Positions 12,392 to 23,355 of a DNA stretch of 64,000 bases are shown in pieces. The stretch is from assembly GCF_040712315.1 (NCBI RefSeq), contig NC_134021.1:23400501-23464500 (forward strand), given 5' to 3'. A program made the translations under genes and the position numbers. This DNA comes from Castanea sativa (lineage: Eukaryota > Streptophyta > Magnoliopsida > Fagales > Fagaceae). Each line of letters starts with the position of its first letter. Positions within the stretch are counted from its first letter, which is position 1. The notes under the pieces are model-generated. The model made no database searches. It saw only the letters and a list, made by a program, of their open reading frames with translations, and was not told the origin of the DNA.

Positions 12392-12668
12392 CTTAATCCA
12401 TCAGAGACAAAAGTGGAAAATGAGAGACGAGACTTGAGGTTTCCCCAAGTCTGAAAGGAAAGGTATGAGAGAAAAGAGAATCAAAAAGTGAATGGCCCAA
12501 TGGAGTTTGGTTGGTAGCAATGTGGGAGAGAGCGAAGAATGTGGGAGGTGGCGAAGAGGTTAAGAGATTACAGAGTGGCTTTCATTAGTTGAGCCACTCT
12601 CTCAGCCTGAGCTTTTCTGTGTCTCTTGAAAAACACCAACTACTCGTTTAATTAGTTGATTAGTTCTA
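12392..12668 (-). other. Probable non-coding first exon (5' UTR) of the IQM gene
   Basis: A good donor (GGATTAAG followed by GTAACATT) lies at 12391-12392 on the minus strand. A possible acceptor (TTTTGATTAG) ends directly before the IQM start codon at 11586. This would make a 5' UTR intron of about 0.8 kb ending at the ATG. The upstream limit is set by the TATA box, with transcription expected about 30 nt downstream of it. The exon is pyrimidine-rich and carries short upstream ORFs. It is inferred from splice signals only. Confidence 0.6.
12568..12585 (-). other. Short upstream ORF in the IQM 5' UTR
   Basis: ATG at 12583-12585 opens a five-codon frame (M-K-A-T-L) that stops at TAA, 12568-12570. 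It lies in the inferred first exon, ahead of the main start. A second minimal one (ATG-GAT-TAA) sits at the exon end. Such frames can reduce translation of the main ORF; no effect is shown here. Confidence 0.5.
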
Positions 12669-12697
12669 TGCTGCTATTCTTGCAAGATGTACCTGTG

Positions 12698-12705
12698 TAT
12701 ATATA
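12698..12705 (-). promoter_or_regulatory. TATA box of the IQM gene
   Basis: The minus strand reads CTATATATACA here, upstream of the inferred first exon. The expected transcription start is near 12668. The spacing to the exon and its donor is sensible. Confidence 0.6.
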
Positions 12706-13893
12706 GCAGAGAGACGGGGGCTGGTGTGACTGAAATACTAACAGACATTTTTACAATAAATTATATAAAATAAGTTAGTATTGACGAGTAAAAAATGAAT
12801 GTCAGTTACGAGCTTAGATTAGGACCTGTAATCACTTTTTACTTAAGATTTATTGATAAAATGTCGTGAATATATTATTATTCATTTTCTGTTTTATATT
12901 ATGTTTTCAAATCCCTTTTTGTTTTCACTTTTCACATTAAAAACAATTTCAAACTTTTGAATACTAGACATTTGAACAAGGTGCTGTTTGTAATAAAAAT
13001 AGACATAAATATCAGCTACGACTGTGCCAAAAACCACAAAAGATAAAATGACCAGGACCTAATAAAAAACCAAAAATCTCAAAGACTGGTCAATTATTAT
13101 ACATTAAAAAAAAATTGATTTCTCTCTCCCTTTATTTTCTTTTTCACCCAAAGTTTGATTACAGTGCATTAAACTATTCAAGATAGTAATGATATGTAAT
13201 TAAAAATGGACACATATCATCGTTGTGACCAATTTAATATACTTAGATCCAAACCAAATTTATTAAATAAAGTGATATTAATGGTAAGTTCAGACGGGAT
13301 TTAATTTGTTGGTATACACTATATAGCTATAACTGAGGCAAATTATTAATAAAAGATTAATCGTTTTGCAAAATTTGGATGGCCAAACCGCCAAAAAATA
13401 TTTGATGGTCACAAATCACAAAGGATCAATGACTGCCATTCAGTTGTTTATAATTAAGAGTTTAATTAAGCCAATGGTGTATTATAATTTGAGTGGATAA
13501 AACTAATGACATGGCTAAAGTTTGAATGGACCACCTCACCTTTGTCAAAACTCAAAATCTACATATATTTGCAGATAGTTATACTAATAAAACTTTTTTT
13601 TAATGAACTTTAAATATCGATGCATTCAATACAGTGACTTGTAAACTGTCAAAAAAACAAATACAGTGACTTGTAGAACCTCGTGTACAGCCATGTGTAC
13701 AGATGTCAGTTGGGAAATAGGTAAAACACAACAAATTATCTAATCACCATTTTTTTTTTTACGGGGACAGAGTAGTGTCACAGCCATTGATTAAAAAGAA
13801 AACTGTTCTAAAAAAGCTATATAGTTTACTTCTATTTCTGTAGTTCAATATATGTTTGACAGGTAACAATTGACTTAATTCAATTGTTCTAAG
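12706..13893. other. Intergenic stretch between the IQM promoter and a Gypsy element
   Basis: AT-rich sequence with no reading frame of note and no repeat I could pair within the window. Promoter-proximal control sites of the IQM gene may lie here, but none is recognisable by eye. Confidence 0.5.
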
Positions 13894-14600
13894 TGTAGGG
13901 ACACGATTTTCAGACTAAGCTCAAAATGTAAGGGATCTTGGCCCCGTGAACTCAGTACAATAAATTTGTAGAGAGTGGGTCAAAGAGTTAGGTTTAAGTG
14001 CATGGATAATAGTTAATATGGTTTTGGATGATGAGCCAACAAGAATTGAACTCGGTTTGTGCGAGAAAGTTTGTCCTCGGCACAGTCCGAGGAGCTCTGT
14101 TTTAGTATATATTAGATGACAATGGTTACAGGAGTTGTTGAGATTGCTATAGTGCTTTCTCTTCTCCTTTTTTTATCCTCTACCTTCTTTGGGATCTCTA
14201 CCCTTATTTATATTACATCTCTCCCTTCATCCTTACCCTACATGTGGACTACATGTGGACAATTGATGGTTTATACTGATACTTGTCCCATCAGCCCCCT
14301 CTAAAAGTTTTCTAGGGTGGCTGTAAGGCTGTCATAATACTGTTTAGAGGTCACTTCCTCATTAATGCGATGGTAGCAGCTTTCCCTTAGATATTTTTGA
14401 GTCTTTATCCCTCTTGTGCGTTCATGATGCTCGTTGCTATCATTAGAACTTCCTGAAAGGTCATCCTTGATCATTAGGATCTATACCAGATTTGCGTTTA
14501 GCTTTATCCGAGGAGATAGAACTCCTCGGACTCGAACCACCCATGCTTCTCGACCAACACTACATGCTCTCGGCCAAATCCCAAAATCCATGACCCCACA
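13894..14600 (-). repeat. LTR (3' LTR in element orientation)
   Basis: On the plus strand it begins TGTAGGGACACG and ends ATGACCCCACA. It pairs with the LTR at 16405-17112. The purine-rich TTTTGAGGGG just inside (plus-strand positions after 14601) is a plausible polypurine tract. Confidence 0.88.
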
Positions 14601-14859
14601 ATAACCCCTCAAAACTCTGATTTTCTCCTTGCATCCGAGGAGAAAAGTGGAGTTTTGAATTCTTAAGAGTTGATTCTGCTTTGATCCTTTAATTTACACC
14701 TGTGGGAGTGTCGTTTCACGCGCCCCATATTTATACTGTGAATTGCTCATTTCAGAGCTACCAATATGAGGATTTGGTTATAATCTTGGGCCTGTCTTGA
14801 CACTTAATGAGAAACAAATAGATGTTGTGTAATGATAGTTCCCCAAAGTATGTGGTCCA

Positions 14860-16010
14860 AGGACCGAGGCATGATCAAGTTTATAATTTAAATACCTTAA
14901 AGAGAGATGTCATGAAGTGTTAACTTTCTCACATCATCTGGTCCGAGGACCGAGGCATGATTGAGTTATAGTTTAAACACTTTGAAGAGAGATGTCATTA
15001 TGTGTTAATTTCTCCAAAGCAGGAGGTCTGAGGACCCGGCATAGCTAAGATTCTTCTTAGCAGAAGGTCCGAGGACCTAGCATAGCTAAGACTCTTCTTA
15101 GCAGGAGGTCCAAGGACCCAACATAGCTAAGACTCTTCTTAGTAGGAGGTCCGAGGACCCGACATAGCTAAGACTCTTTTTAACACTTAGCAGAGGTCGG
15201 TGGGACCCGCCGTAGCTAAGACTCTTCTTAGCAAGAGGTCCAAGGACCCGGCATAGCTAAGACTCTTTTTAGCAGGAGGTCCGAGGACCCGACATAGCTA
15301 AGACTCTTCTTAACACTTAGCAGGAGGTCTGTGGGACCTAACGTAGTTAAGACTCTTCTTAGCAGGAGGTCTGAGGACCCGGCATAGCTAAGACTCTTTT
15401 TAGCAAGAGGTCCGAGGACCCAACATAACTAAGACTCTTCTTAACACTTAGCAAGCGGTCTGTGGGACCCGACGTAACTAAGACTCTTCTTAGCAGAAGG
15501 TCCGAGGACCCGACATAGCTAAGACTCTTCTTAACACTTAGTAGGAGGTCTGTAGGACCCAACGTAACTAAGACTCTTCTTAGCAGAAGGTCCGAGGACC
15601 CGGCATAGCTAAGGTACTGTTTAACCACTTCAATAGATGCCAGTGTGTGTTAATTTCTCCAAAGTCGAAGGTCCAAGGACCCGGCATAGCTAAGGTTTTG
15701 TTTAACCACTTCAATAGATGTCAGTGTGTGTTAATTTTCCCAAAGCAGGAGGTTCGAGGACCTGGCATAGCTAAGGTTCTGTTTAACCGCTTCAATAGAT
15801 GCTAGTGTGTGTTAATTTCCCCAAAGCAAGAGGTCCGAGGACCCGGCAAAGCTAAGGTTCTGTTTAACCGCTTCAATAGATGCCAGTGTGTGTTCTGTTT
15901 ACCGCTTCAATAGATGCCAGTGTGTGTTAATTTCCCCAAAGCAAGAGGTCCGAGGACCCGGCATAGCTAAGGTTCTGTTTAACCACTTCAATAGATTAGA
16001 AGATATCAAT
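14860..16010. repeat. Minisatellite array in the Gypsy interior
   Basis: The array is made of diverged units sharing GGTCCGAGGACCC followed by GGCATAGCTAAG. From about 15030 to 15610 the period is close to 41 bp, with some longer variant units. From 15610 to 16010 the period is longer and the units carry TTCAATAGATGCCAGTGTG. The same core motif recurs in the 3' regions of the two other Gypsy elements in this window. Open frames across it are by-products of repetition and are not genes. Confidence 0.85.
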
Positions 16011-16019
16011 ATATACCTT

Positions 16020-16250
16020 CAAGAACTATCCTCGCCGCAAAGCCCCTTTGAATTGCTCATATGTTGTTGCCACTTCCTCTAATGGAGGTTCAGCGAACTC
16101 GGCCACCAAATTCGCGAGGACCTGACCCTTGACAGAGGTACGAGGCATGTACTTGATGTTAGAAGCCCCCAGAACTGTGCCCCATTTAGTAATCCTCCCC
16201 GTATAATCCGCACTTTGTAGTATAGACTTGAGCGGAAGCTAAGTTAGGAC
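16020..16250 (-). pseudogene. Gypsy pol fragment (RNase H region)
   Basis: On the minus strand an open frame reads ADYTGRITKWGTVLGASNIK, then KYMPRTSVKGQVLANLVAEF. It corresponds closely to the start of the RNase H segment of the larger Gypsy element (about 28950-29110). It is the only coding remnant left in this element and ties it to the same family. Confidence 0.85.
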
Positions 16251-16385
16251 AATAAATGTGTGCCTCATGTAGTGACTTGCTCACATAGTAAACTGGCCAC
16301 CATAATGGCTTTCCCCAGGGACTCTTACTGATAAGGGCCTAATCCTATCATATTTAACTATTGCACTCACTATCACACAAGCTCT

Positions 16386-16402
16386 CCCCACAGACGGCGC
16401 CA
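16386..16402 (-). other. Primer binding site of the Gypsy derivative
   Basis: The minus strand reads TGGCGCCGTCTGTGGGG, two bases inside the LTR. The first nine bases fit the 3' end of plant tRNA-Asp, the primer of several plant Gypsy lineages. Confidence 0.7.
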
Positions 16403-16404
16403 AT

Positions 16405-17112
16405 TGTAGGGACACGATTTTCAGACCAAGCCTAAAATGTAAGGGATCTTGGCCCCGTGAACCCAGTACAATAAATTTGTAGAGACTGGGTCAAAGAGCT
16501 AGGTTTTAGTGCATGAATAACAGTTAATATGGTTTTGGATGATGAGTCAACAAGAATTGAACTCGGTTTGTGCGAGAAAGTTTGTCCTCGACACAGTCCG
16601 AAGAGTTTTGTTTTAGTATATATTGAATGACAATGGTTACAGGAGTTGTTGAGATTGCTACAGTGCTTTCTCTTCTCCTTTTTTTTATCCTCTACCTTCT
16701 CTGGGATCTCTACCCTTATTTATATTACATCTCTCCCTTCATCCTTACCTTACACATAGACTACATGTGGACAGTTGATGGTTTATGCTGATACTTGTCC
16801 CATCAGCCCCCTTTAAAAGTCTTCTGGGGTGGCTATAAGGCTGCCATAATACTGTTCAGAGGTCACTTCCTCATTAATGCGGTGGTAGCAGCTTTCCCTT
16901 AGATATTTTTGAGTCCTTATCCCTCTTGTACGTTCATGATGCTCGTTGCTATCATTAGAACTTCCTGAAATGTCATCCTTGATCATTAGGATCTATACCA
17001 GATTTGCATTTAGCTTTATTCAAGGAGATAGCACTCCTCGGACTCAGACCACCCATGCTTCTCGGCTAACACCACATGCTCTCAGCCAAATTCCAAAATC
17101 CATGACCCCACA
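16405..17112 (-). repeat. LTR (5' LTR in element orientation)
   Basis: It begins TGTAGGGACACG and ends GACCCCACA on the plus strand. It aligns with the LTR at 13894-14600 along its full length with scattered substitutions, so the insertion is not recent. Confidence 0.88.
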
Positions 17113-17551
17113 TTAAGTTTATTAAAAAAATTCAATTGTTTAATTCAAATATTTTAAAGTCAATTTGCATTTGGATAAACCTCAACAAAGTTATATTACG
17201 TTATAAATTGATACTTACACGCTATGAATATGGATATAACTCTGAGGGGGGAAAAAAAGAAAAGAAGAAAAAGATATATTTGAAGCAGCTTATAATCACG
17301 AGAAGTATGATAATAAAATTCTAGCAATTAGGCCAAGAGCTTCTCAGCTCGTTTGCACTTCTTGGATTCCATTTCCTTCCACTCTATTTTAGCATTTATT
17401 TATGGATAATTTTGCTTTTATTTTAAGATAGAATACACGATAAGAAAAATAAATAATTAAAAATGAATTTATCCAAACACCCGAAAGCCCATAACAATTA
17501 TTATTATTTATTAGTGATATCCTTATTTATTTCTTCTTTTATTTATTTTAT
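17113..17551. other. AT-rich non-coding stretch
   Basis: No gene or paired repeat seen. A purine-rich run lies at about 17244-17280. Confidence 0.4.
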
Positions 17552-17562
17552 TATTGATTCCT

Positions 17563-17728
17563 TTTTTTCTCTTTTTTTTAATATAAGATAGAATTTATAC
17601 TCTAACCTAATTTCAGTGTTTATATATGTGAAACTCCCTTCTGTAGACTTAAACCCCGACCCTTACCCCCCACACCTCACAAGTACTTATACTTGTGAAA
17701 TGACCATCGCACAAAGGGTGTGTGGTGG
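17563..17728 (-). mobile_element. SINE-like retroposon copy 1 (minus strand)
   Basis: The element is flanked by a perfect 11-bp duplication, TATTGATTCCT, at 17552-17562 and 17729-17739. In element orientation it has a tRNA-type B-box-like GGTTTAAGTC, the block CAAGTATAAGTACTTGTG, a G-rich block, and an A-rich tail at the 17563 end. It is about 166 bp long and aligns along its whole length with the copy at 18064-18228. Short length, A-rich tail, B box and variable-length TSD are the marks of a SINE. The A box is weak. Confidence 0.85.
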
Positions 17729-18063
17729 TATTGATTCCTATTTTTTAAGATAACATACTAACTTATAAAAGTAAGGTAAAGTCACACCGTCACAGTCCAT
17801 GATCATTTGTACAAGCTAGCTATAGACCTTAGAAATTCCAAACCTTATTGTCGTTTTTTTTTTTAGTTAGAAACTTTGGAGGTCCTTTTTTATTTATGGG
17901 TAATATTAATGAGTGCTCTTTAGCTAATTTTTAATAAACCATATTAAGTTTTGGCACTAATTTTATGAAAAATATAAAAAACTATTAAAAATTTTACATA
18001 AAACTATAGAGTATAGTATTTATTTATAGGTTAATATGCCCTTGACTTTAAAAAAAGTCATGT

Positions 18064-18228
18064 ACTTCCACACACTCTTGTTGTGATGACCTCTACGAGT
18101 ATAAGTGCTTGTGGGGTGTGGGGGGCAAGGGCCAGAGTTCAAGTCCCCATGAGGGAATTTCACACACATATACACTTAGATTAGGCTAGAGTAGAATTTC
18201 TATCTTGTATTAAAAAAAAAAAAAAAAG
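18064..18228 (+). mobile_element. SINE-like retroposon copy 2 (plus strand)
   Basis: It is flanked by an 8-bp direct repeat, AGTCATGT, at 18056-18063 and 18229-18236. It contains a B-box-like AGTTCAAGTCCCC near 18135-18150 and ends in TCTTGTATT plus a run of A. It matches copy 1 in reverse complement, so the two copies form a 165-bp inverted pair separated by about 330 bp. It is the same family as copy 1, inserted independently because the target sites differ. Confidence 0.85.
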
Positions 18229-18385
18229 AGTCATGTTAATGGATGTCTTTAGTGTATTTGTTGAATGACTATTTTAGAAAAAATTTGATACCACTTTCAT
18301 GAAAAACGTTAAAAATTATTTTAAAAAAAATCAATTACTTTCTTATTTTCTCGTAAAAATTTTAATTTTTTTTTATAAACTAATG

Positions 18386-20416
18386 CAAAGTTATGGATAC
18401 CATTTCGTTCCAACCGGAATGGCCGGAAAATTTAGTAAAGGCAAGCAAAATGGAGCGGAAAGCCCCTCTATTCCACCTGGGATAAGATTTCGGCCTGTTC
18501 TGGTATGTTTCAAGAGATCCGGGTGGTTTTGGTTTTGGCTGAAATACAAGATTCGGTCGGTATGGGTTTGTTGCAGATAAAGTTGAACTTGGATCTTCTG
18601 AAGAATATGAACAAACCAAAATCAATCCACCATTCTTTTGCTCAAAAACATTATAGTCTTTTGCTTCATATGATGAGTTGTAGTAGAATAACAGTAGCTT
18701 AACTAGAGGAATATTATGGTTCACACAGTCAAGCTTAACAATTTTGGATCTCCATTAGAGAGAGAGGCGGAAAATAGAGAAGGGAATCTGAGAGAGGTAA
18801 AGCTTATTAAGAGGTAACCCAAACAAGTTGCATGTGTGAGTTAAAAAAATAAAAATAAAAATAAAAATAGAAAGCTATGATTATGAGTCAATCAGTGTAG
18901 ATAAAGATGTGATGAAGGGTAGAAATCGAGGAATTATAGAAAAAAATGAAGACGTGTGGGAATAGAAAAAATGGTAAATTTTACAAACACACCCTCAGGC
19001 TTGGGTTAATACCAATCAAGTCCATAACATTTAAAAACTAACCTTCTTAATCCACAATTGCATCAACCCAAACGGGCTTCTAGCTCTGTTACTTTTTTTT
19101 TAAGTTTCTCTTTCTTTCTCTCTGAACTCCCTTCTTTTTCTGATTTCTCTTCTCCTTCCCCTTTCTTTCTCTTCTTTCTCTTCTCTTCCTCTGACTCTCG
19201 TTTCTTGTCTCTCATCTCTGATCTCTATTTTCACTCTCTTCTCCTCTCTATCTTCATCTTTGTGGGTGAGCCGTGGTGGTGGGTTCGTTGATTTTGTCTC
19301 TCCCTTCATCTTTGTTGTGGCATCGTCGTGGTAGGTTCGTTGATTTCTCCTCTTTCTTCGTCTTTGTTGTGGTGCTGTGGTTGTGGGTTTGTGGTGATTT
19401 TATGGGTTTTTGTTAGGTCGATGTTAGAGGATTTGGGTTTTTTGTGGGTCTATTTTGGTTTGAATTGGCATTAGAAATCTCGGTTTTTTGTGGGTGTGGA
19501 GGAGTTTTGTGGGTTTTAGTTTGAGATGCTTGTTTGTGAATTTGCTGATGTCGGTGGTCTGTGGTCACTAGTTCTGGGTTTATGAGTGAGTTTTGTTGAT
19601 ATCGATGCCAATGTTGATGTTTTGCTGTTGGGTTTGTGGGTTTTGTTGATGGTTAATGGTCGGTAGTTTTGGGTTTGTGCCTTGTGAGTTTAGCTTATGA
19701 ATGTGTGGGTGGTTGGTGGTTGCTAGGTTCACTCAAGCTTTTTTTTTTTTTTTTTGTTTACTAAGATAGAGGTTCTTCAATTTTTTTCCTCTTCTAATCT
19801 ATTCTAATAGAGAACGGGAAGAGAAAGAGAGACACGGGGAGAAGGATGAGAGAGAACAGTGTGTAGCACTAAGATATGTAACGACATTACAGGCCATTTG
19901 GGGGTATGGACTAAGATGGTCAATTTTTAAATGTTCTAGACTTGAGTGACATTATGCCAAACCTCAGGGTATGTTTGTGAAATTTACCCTAAAAAAAAAA
20001 TATGGCTTGTGAGAAAAAAAAAAAAGAATAATAAAAAAAATAAAATGTTGGATATAGGGTTGGCTTGGCTTTGGCAGTGTGATTAGCCGAACTGCCCAGA
20101 CTTATTTTAATTTTGTTGCCACTTTGTTGCATTAAAAGTAATAATTAGTATTTTAATTTAGATAGTAGTAGCTTAACGGTTAAAGTGAATTAATTAGATT
20201 AATATTAAAATAACAAGTTCTATAAATGTATGAAAATATAACTGTTAATTTTTTTTTTCTAAAAGTAATAAGATATGAAATTTTATATATATATAAACAC
20301 ACTATTTTTAAGGAACCTCGAAACACTTAGGAACGGTATACCAAAATTGACCAGTATCGAAATATATCATTCTATTGAACAAACTAAAACGAATTTTGAA
20401 ACGGTATTCATAATAG
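18386..20416. mobile_element. Possible hAT-like element with diverged terminal inverted repeats
   Basis: The left end (TTATGGATACCATTTCG, 18391) is a partial inverted match to the right end (TTATGAATACCGTTTC read from 20416). The left end also resembles the right end of the well-bounded hAT element at 51911-52743, and the right end resembles that element's left end, so the two are probably related in opposite orientation. No target-site duplication is visible here. The interior has been filled by another element (18973-19988). Confidence 0.45.
18973..19988. mobile_element. Mutator-like non-autonomous element with about 100-bp inverted ends
   Basis: The left end begins GGTAAATTTTACAAACACACC and the right end, in reverse complement, reads GGTAAATTTCACAAACATACC. 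Similarity continues for about 100 bp, including CATTTAAAAA and a CTTA-TCCA block. Long inverted ends are typical of Mutator-like elements. The flanks are A-rich and give no clean 9-bp duplication. The interior holds a CT-rich tract (19080-19260) and a TG-rich tract (19260-19740). No transposase is seen. Confidence 0.7.
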
Positions 20417-20419
20417 AGT

Positions 20420-20590
20420 CCGGTTAATATGTGCCCTTAGGATACACATTAAACTATCTATTTATGATAAAATTTTCTCGAAAATTGAAAAAGTTATCAA
20501 CACTTTTTCAATTTTTGAAATTTTTTTTTTCAAAAATAAATAATTATTGTGTACTCTAAGGGCACACATTAGCAAAATCCTCCGTTTAAC
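20420..20590. mobile_element. Small hairpin MITE
   Basis: TTAATATGTGCCCTTAGGAT at the left is matched in reverse complement by GCTAATGTGTGCCCTTAGAG at the right. An inner AT-rich palindrome (GAAAATTGAAAAAGTTATC and its complement) makes the whole 170 bp a near-perfect foldback. There is no coding content. The superfamily is not determined. Confidence 0.65.
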
Positions 20591-21656
20591 TAATGTCTTT
20601 CAAAAAAAAATAAAAAAACCACACCCCTTCCTCACTTATGATAAAGTACAATATTTGTGTGGATTTGGCTATTGGTAGTCGCTAGAGCCGTGATAATTAC
20701 GAGCAATGCAATGCATCGTATCACGTGACGTGAAGTTTCATACAGTTTACCAAAAAATAGAAGTGAAGTTTCTTACCCAAAAAAGAAGTGAAGTGAAGTA
20801 GGGTTCGTGAATCGTGTGAACTCAAGCAATTATCAACAAATAAAAAGTCAAAGCTCAAAAGCTTGTTTCTGACAATTTGTTGTCATGGCCAACTGTCGTG
20901 TTCATATTACAAGGTAAACAAGCCAAACAGGTGTATGTATGTATATACTATACAGTACTTTTCGCTGTACGGGCCTCCAAATATACGCGTGGCATGAAAT
21001 GGTGGAGCAAGCTTTTTGTCCACGATTTTGCATGGATCAAGATTTGAGTTTGGTAGGGGAGCTCACCCCCTCTGTGCATTGACCATGTGTATATAACAAT
21101 GTATTTAGTAGTATTCAGAATCTTTTTACTCTCAATTAATGTATCTTTTTAAAAATATTATTATGATTTGGGTTTTTTTAAATTGAGGCTCATATGTGTA
21201 CAAAGAATCCTGATTTGCCTCATTTTGATGAAAATTGAGGTTTTTTTTTTTTCAATTTTTTTTTAGAGATAGTTTTGACTATAACATTTGATTCTGGTGA
21301 TAACTTTTTATTATCAAATCAAAACACTAATTAGATTTTTGGTATAGACCGAAATCGAAACTCAGATCTCTAATTCGACAACAAAAAAACTTTATCAATT
21401 GAACTAACTAAAACTTACAATGAAAATTGAGTTTATTTCACAGTTAAGATTTTATTTCTTAAATCGATCTATTAGTATAAGGAGTATTTAAATGATGCGG
21501 CATTCTATATACCTTTAAACTTGTAGAGGTATTTATTTTGAACCATGAAATAAATATACTTCAAATGAAGGCAATAAATTTTCTCTTAACAAGTGCCTTA
21601 AGGTTACAAATTATTATGCATTTATGAATTGTACTACCTAGGTAAAAAATAAATAC

Positions 21657-21722
<66 letters not shown>

Positions 21723-21974
21723 CACTTGTCACTAATTTGTATGTATAAACTCATTTGTTTTTGTGTGTATTTTTCTTGATCTTGCATATTGTTTGACTTT
21801 AATTTTTAAAAAATATATACAAATATTAGTATTTAATATTTTAATATTAATCACTTTAATTTGTCTTCTTTGTTCACTTGCTAATTAATAAAAATATATT
21901 TTAAAACATATTAAAAAATAAAAATAAAGGTACAAACCCATCTGGTGACCAAGAGTCATAAGGCTACGACCACC
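20591..21974. other. Non-coding stretch
   Basis: No gene seen. A CACGTG motif occurs near 20722. A 58-bp (TA)n microsatellite lies at 21661-21718. Confidence 0.45.
21661..21718. repeat. (TA)n microsatellite
   Basis: An uninterrupted run of about 29 TA units. Similar runs lie at about 33499-33555, 45756-45792 and 47491-47530, and around the second Gypsy element. Confidence 0.95.
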
Positions 21975-22196
21975 TAAGGGTGGCAAAATTTGACACGACC
22001 CGTGAACCCAATACGATACGACACGAAATTAGTAGGTTATGGGTTGAAACTTAATGGGTTAGTGTCATATTCAGGTTGACATTACTGACCCGTTTAATAA
22101 ACGGGTTGGGTTAGTGTCCAATACATAGAACTCGTTTGACCTATCTGACCCGTTTAATAAAATAAAAATTTACCAATATACCCTTCAAATCTTAGG

Positions 22197-22857
22197 TGTA
22201 AGTGCACAATTTGTACCCAGACCCAAACGAATGATGGGCTCAGGCCCAAAGAGCCTTATACAATAAAATTTGTAGAGTATGAGTTTGAAACCTAGGTTAG
22301 GGATATTGGGCAACTGATAAACAGGCTAGAGGACCACTTGTATTGCATTTCTTTCTCTAAGCAAAAGATTACAATTTTTAGTTTTCCAAAAGAGGTCCCC
22401 TTCTCTTCTTTTCTCTCTCGTCTTCTTATATCCTTCTTCTTCTTCCTTGTTTCATCCACGTGTAACACAGATCTTCCTCCCAGATACTTGTCCTATCCAC
22501 TACCTTCTTAAAGTCTTCAAATAATAGCTGGAAGACTGAATATTACTGTTCAAAGTTCATTTCTCCATTAATGCGGCTAGGGAGGTAGATGCAGGGCCTT
22601 TAATGCGGTGGTAGCAGCTTTTTCCTTAGATATTTCTCACACGTTCCTACTTCTAATGGGTGCTTGGATCATGCCTTTACCTAACAAATCTTCCAGAATT
22701 CTGTCTCTCGTCCGAGGAGATACTCCTCCTCGGATAACTCCTCGGCCCCTTGTAGCGTAGACTGACCTGTGGGCCTCGAAGACTCTGATTGAACAAACTT
22801 ATACCAACTAACCAGGCCCAAGGCCCAAACGTGCATTTAAGCATTTTTACCATCACA
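22197..22857 (-). repeat. LTR of the Tat-type element (3' in element orientation)
   Basis: It begins TGTAAGTGCACAATTTG and ends CCATCACA on the plus strand. Compared with the partner LTR it lacks two blocks of about 60 and 35 bp. A purine-rich TTTTGAGGGGCTAT just inside is a plausible polypurine tract. Confidence 0.88.
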
Positions 22858-23355
22858 ATAGCCCCTCAAAACTTCATTTTTTTCCCCTATCCGAGGAGAG
22901 AAATGGAGTTTTGAACCAACAACACACCCTCCACACACTTTGCAAACCGCCACACGTGTAGGGGTCTTTTCGTTCCTTCGAAACCGCCTCTGACGCTTTG
23001 AAACCCGGAACACTCGCATTAATGACTGCAAGTTACGTCTTGTTCCCCACGTTCAACGGTGAGATACACATCCAACGGTCCAAGTTTGTTCTAAAAAATT
23101 AAGCGGGATAATTCTAATTCGAAACCGCCTCCCACATGCCAAAACGCCTAGGAAACCGTATCTTAATCCATTCTTTCATAAATCAATCAAATCTAAGAGT
23201 TAATCACTATATTTCCTCTCAAGAAGCTCGTGAAGAATCGCTTAATTATTTCCCGTAAGTTCTCAACTTCCTTTACTCATTTCTCCTCGACTTCTGTCCT
23301 CGACCACCAACTAAACCCCTCCCATTCTCTAAACTTTCATTCTCACTCCCACCAA

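Larger units (their letters stand above)
13894..17112 (-). mobile_element. Deleted Gypsy (Tat-like) LTR element with both LTRs
   Basis: Two closely similar LTRs (13894-14600 and 16405-17112) flank 1.8 kb of internal DNA. The flanking five bases are CTAAG on the left and TTAAG on the right, a target-site duplication with one change. A primer site at 16386-16402 shows that the element runs on the minus strand. The only coding remnant is a pol fragment at 16020-16250. The rest of the interior is tandem repeat. Gag, protease, reverse transcriptase and integrase are missing, so the copy was non-autonomous or deleted before it inserted. Confidence 0.88.

Noticed and set aside
15030..15610. Possible CRISPR-like regular repeats
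   Set aside because: Units are directly adjacent and diverged, with no unique spacers. The context is a plant Gypsy element.
19058..19309. Reading frames in the CT-rich tract
   Set aside because: Low-complexity composition on both strands; no start context or homology.
22192..22196. TTAGG as the target duplication of the Tat-type element
   Set aside because: The other side reads CTAGA; the two do not match well enough to claim a duplication.
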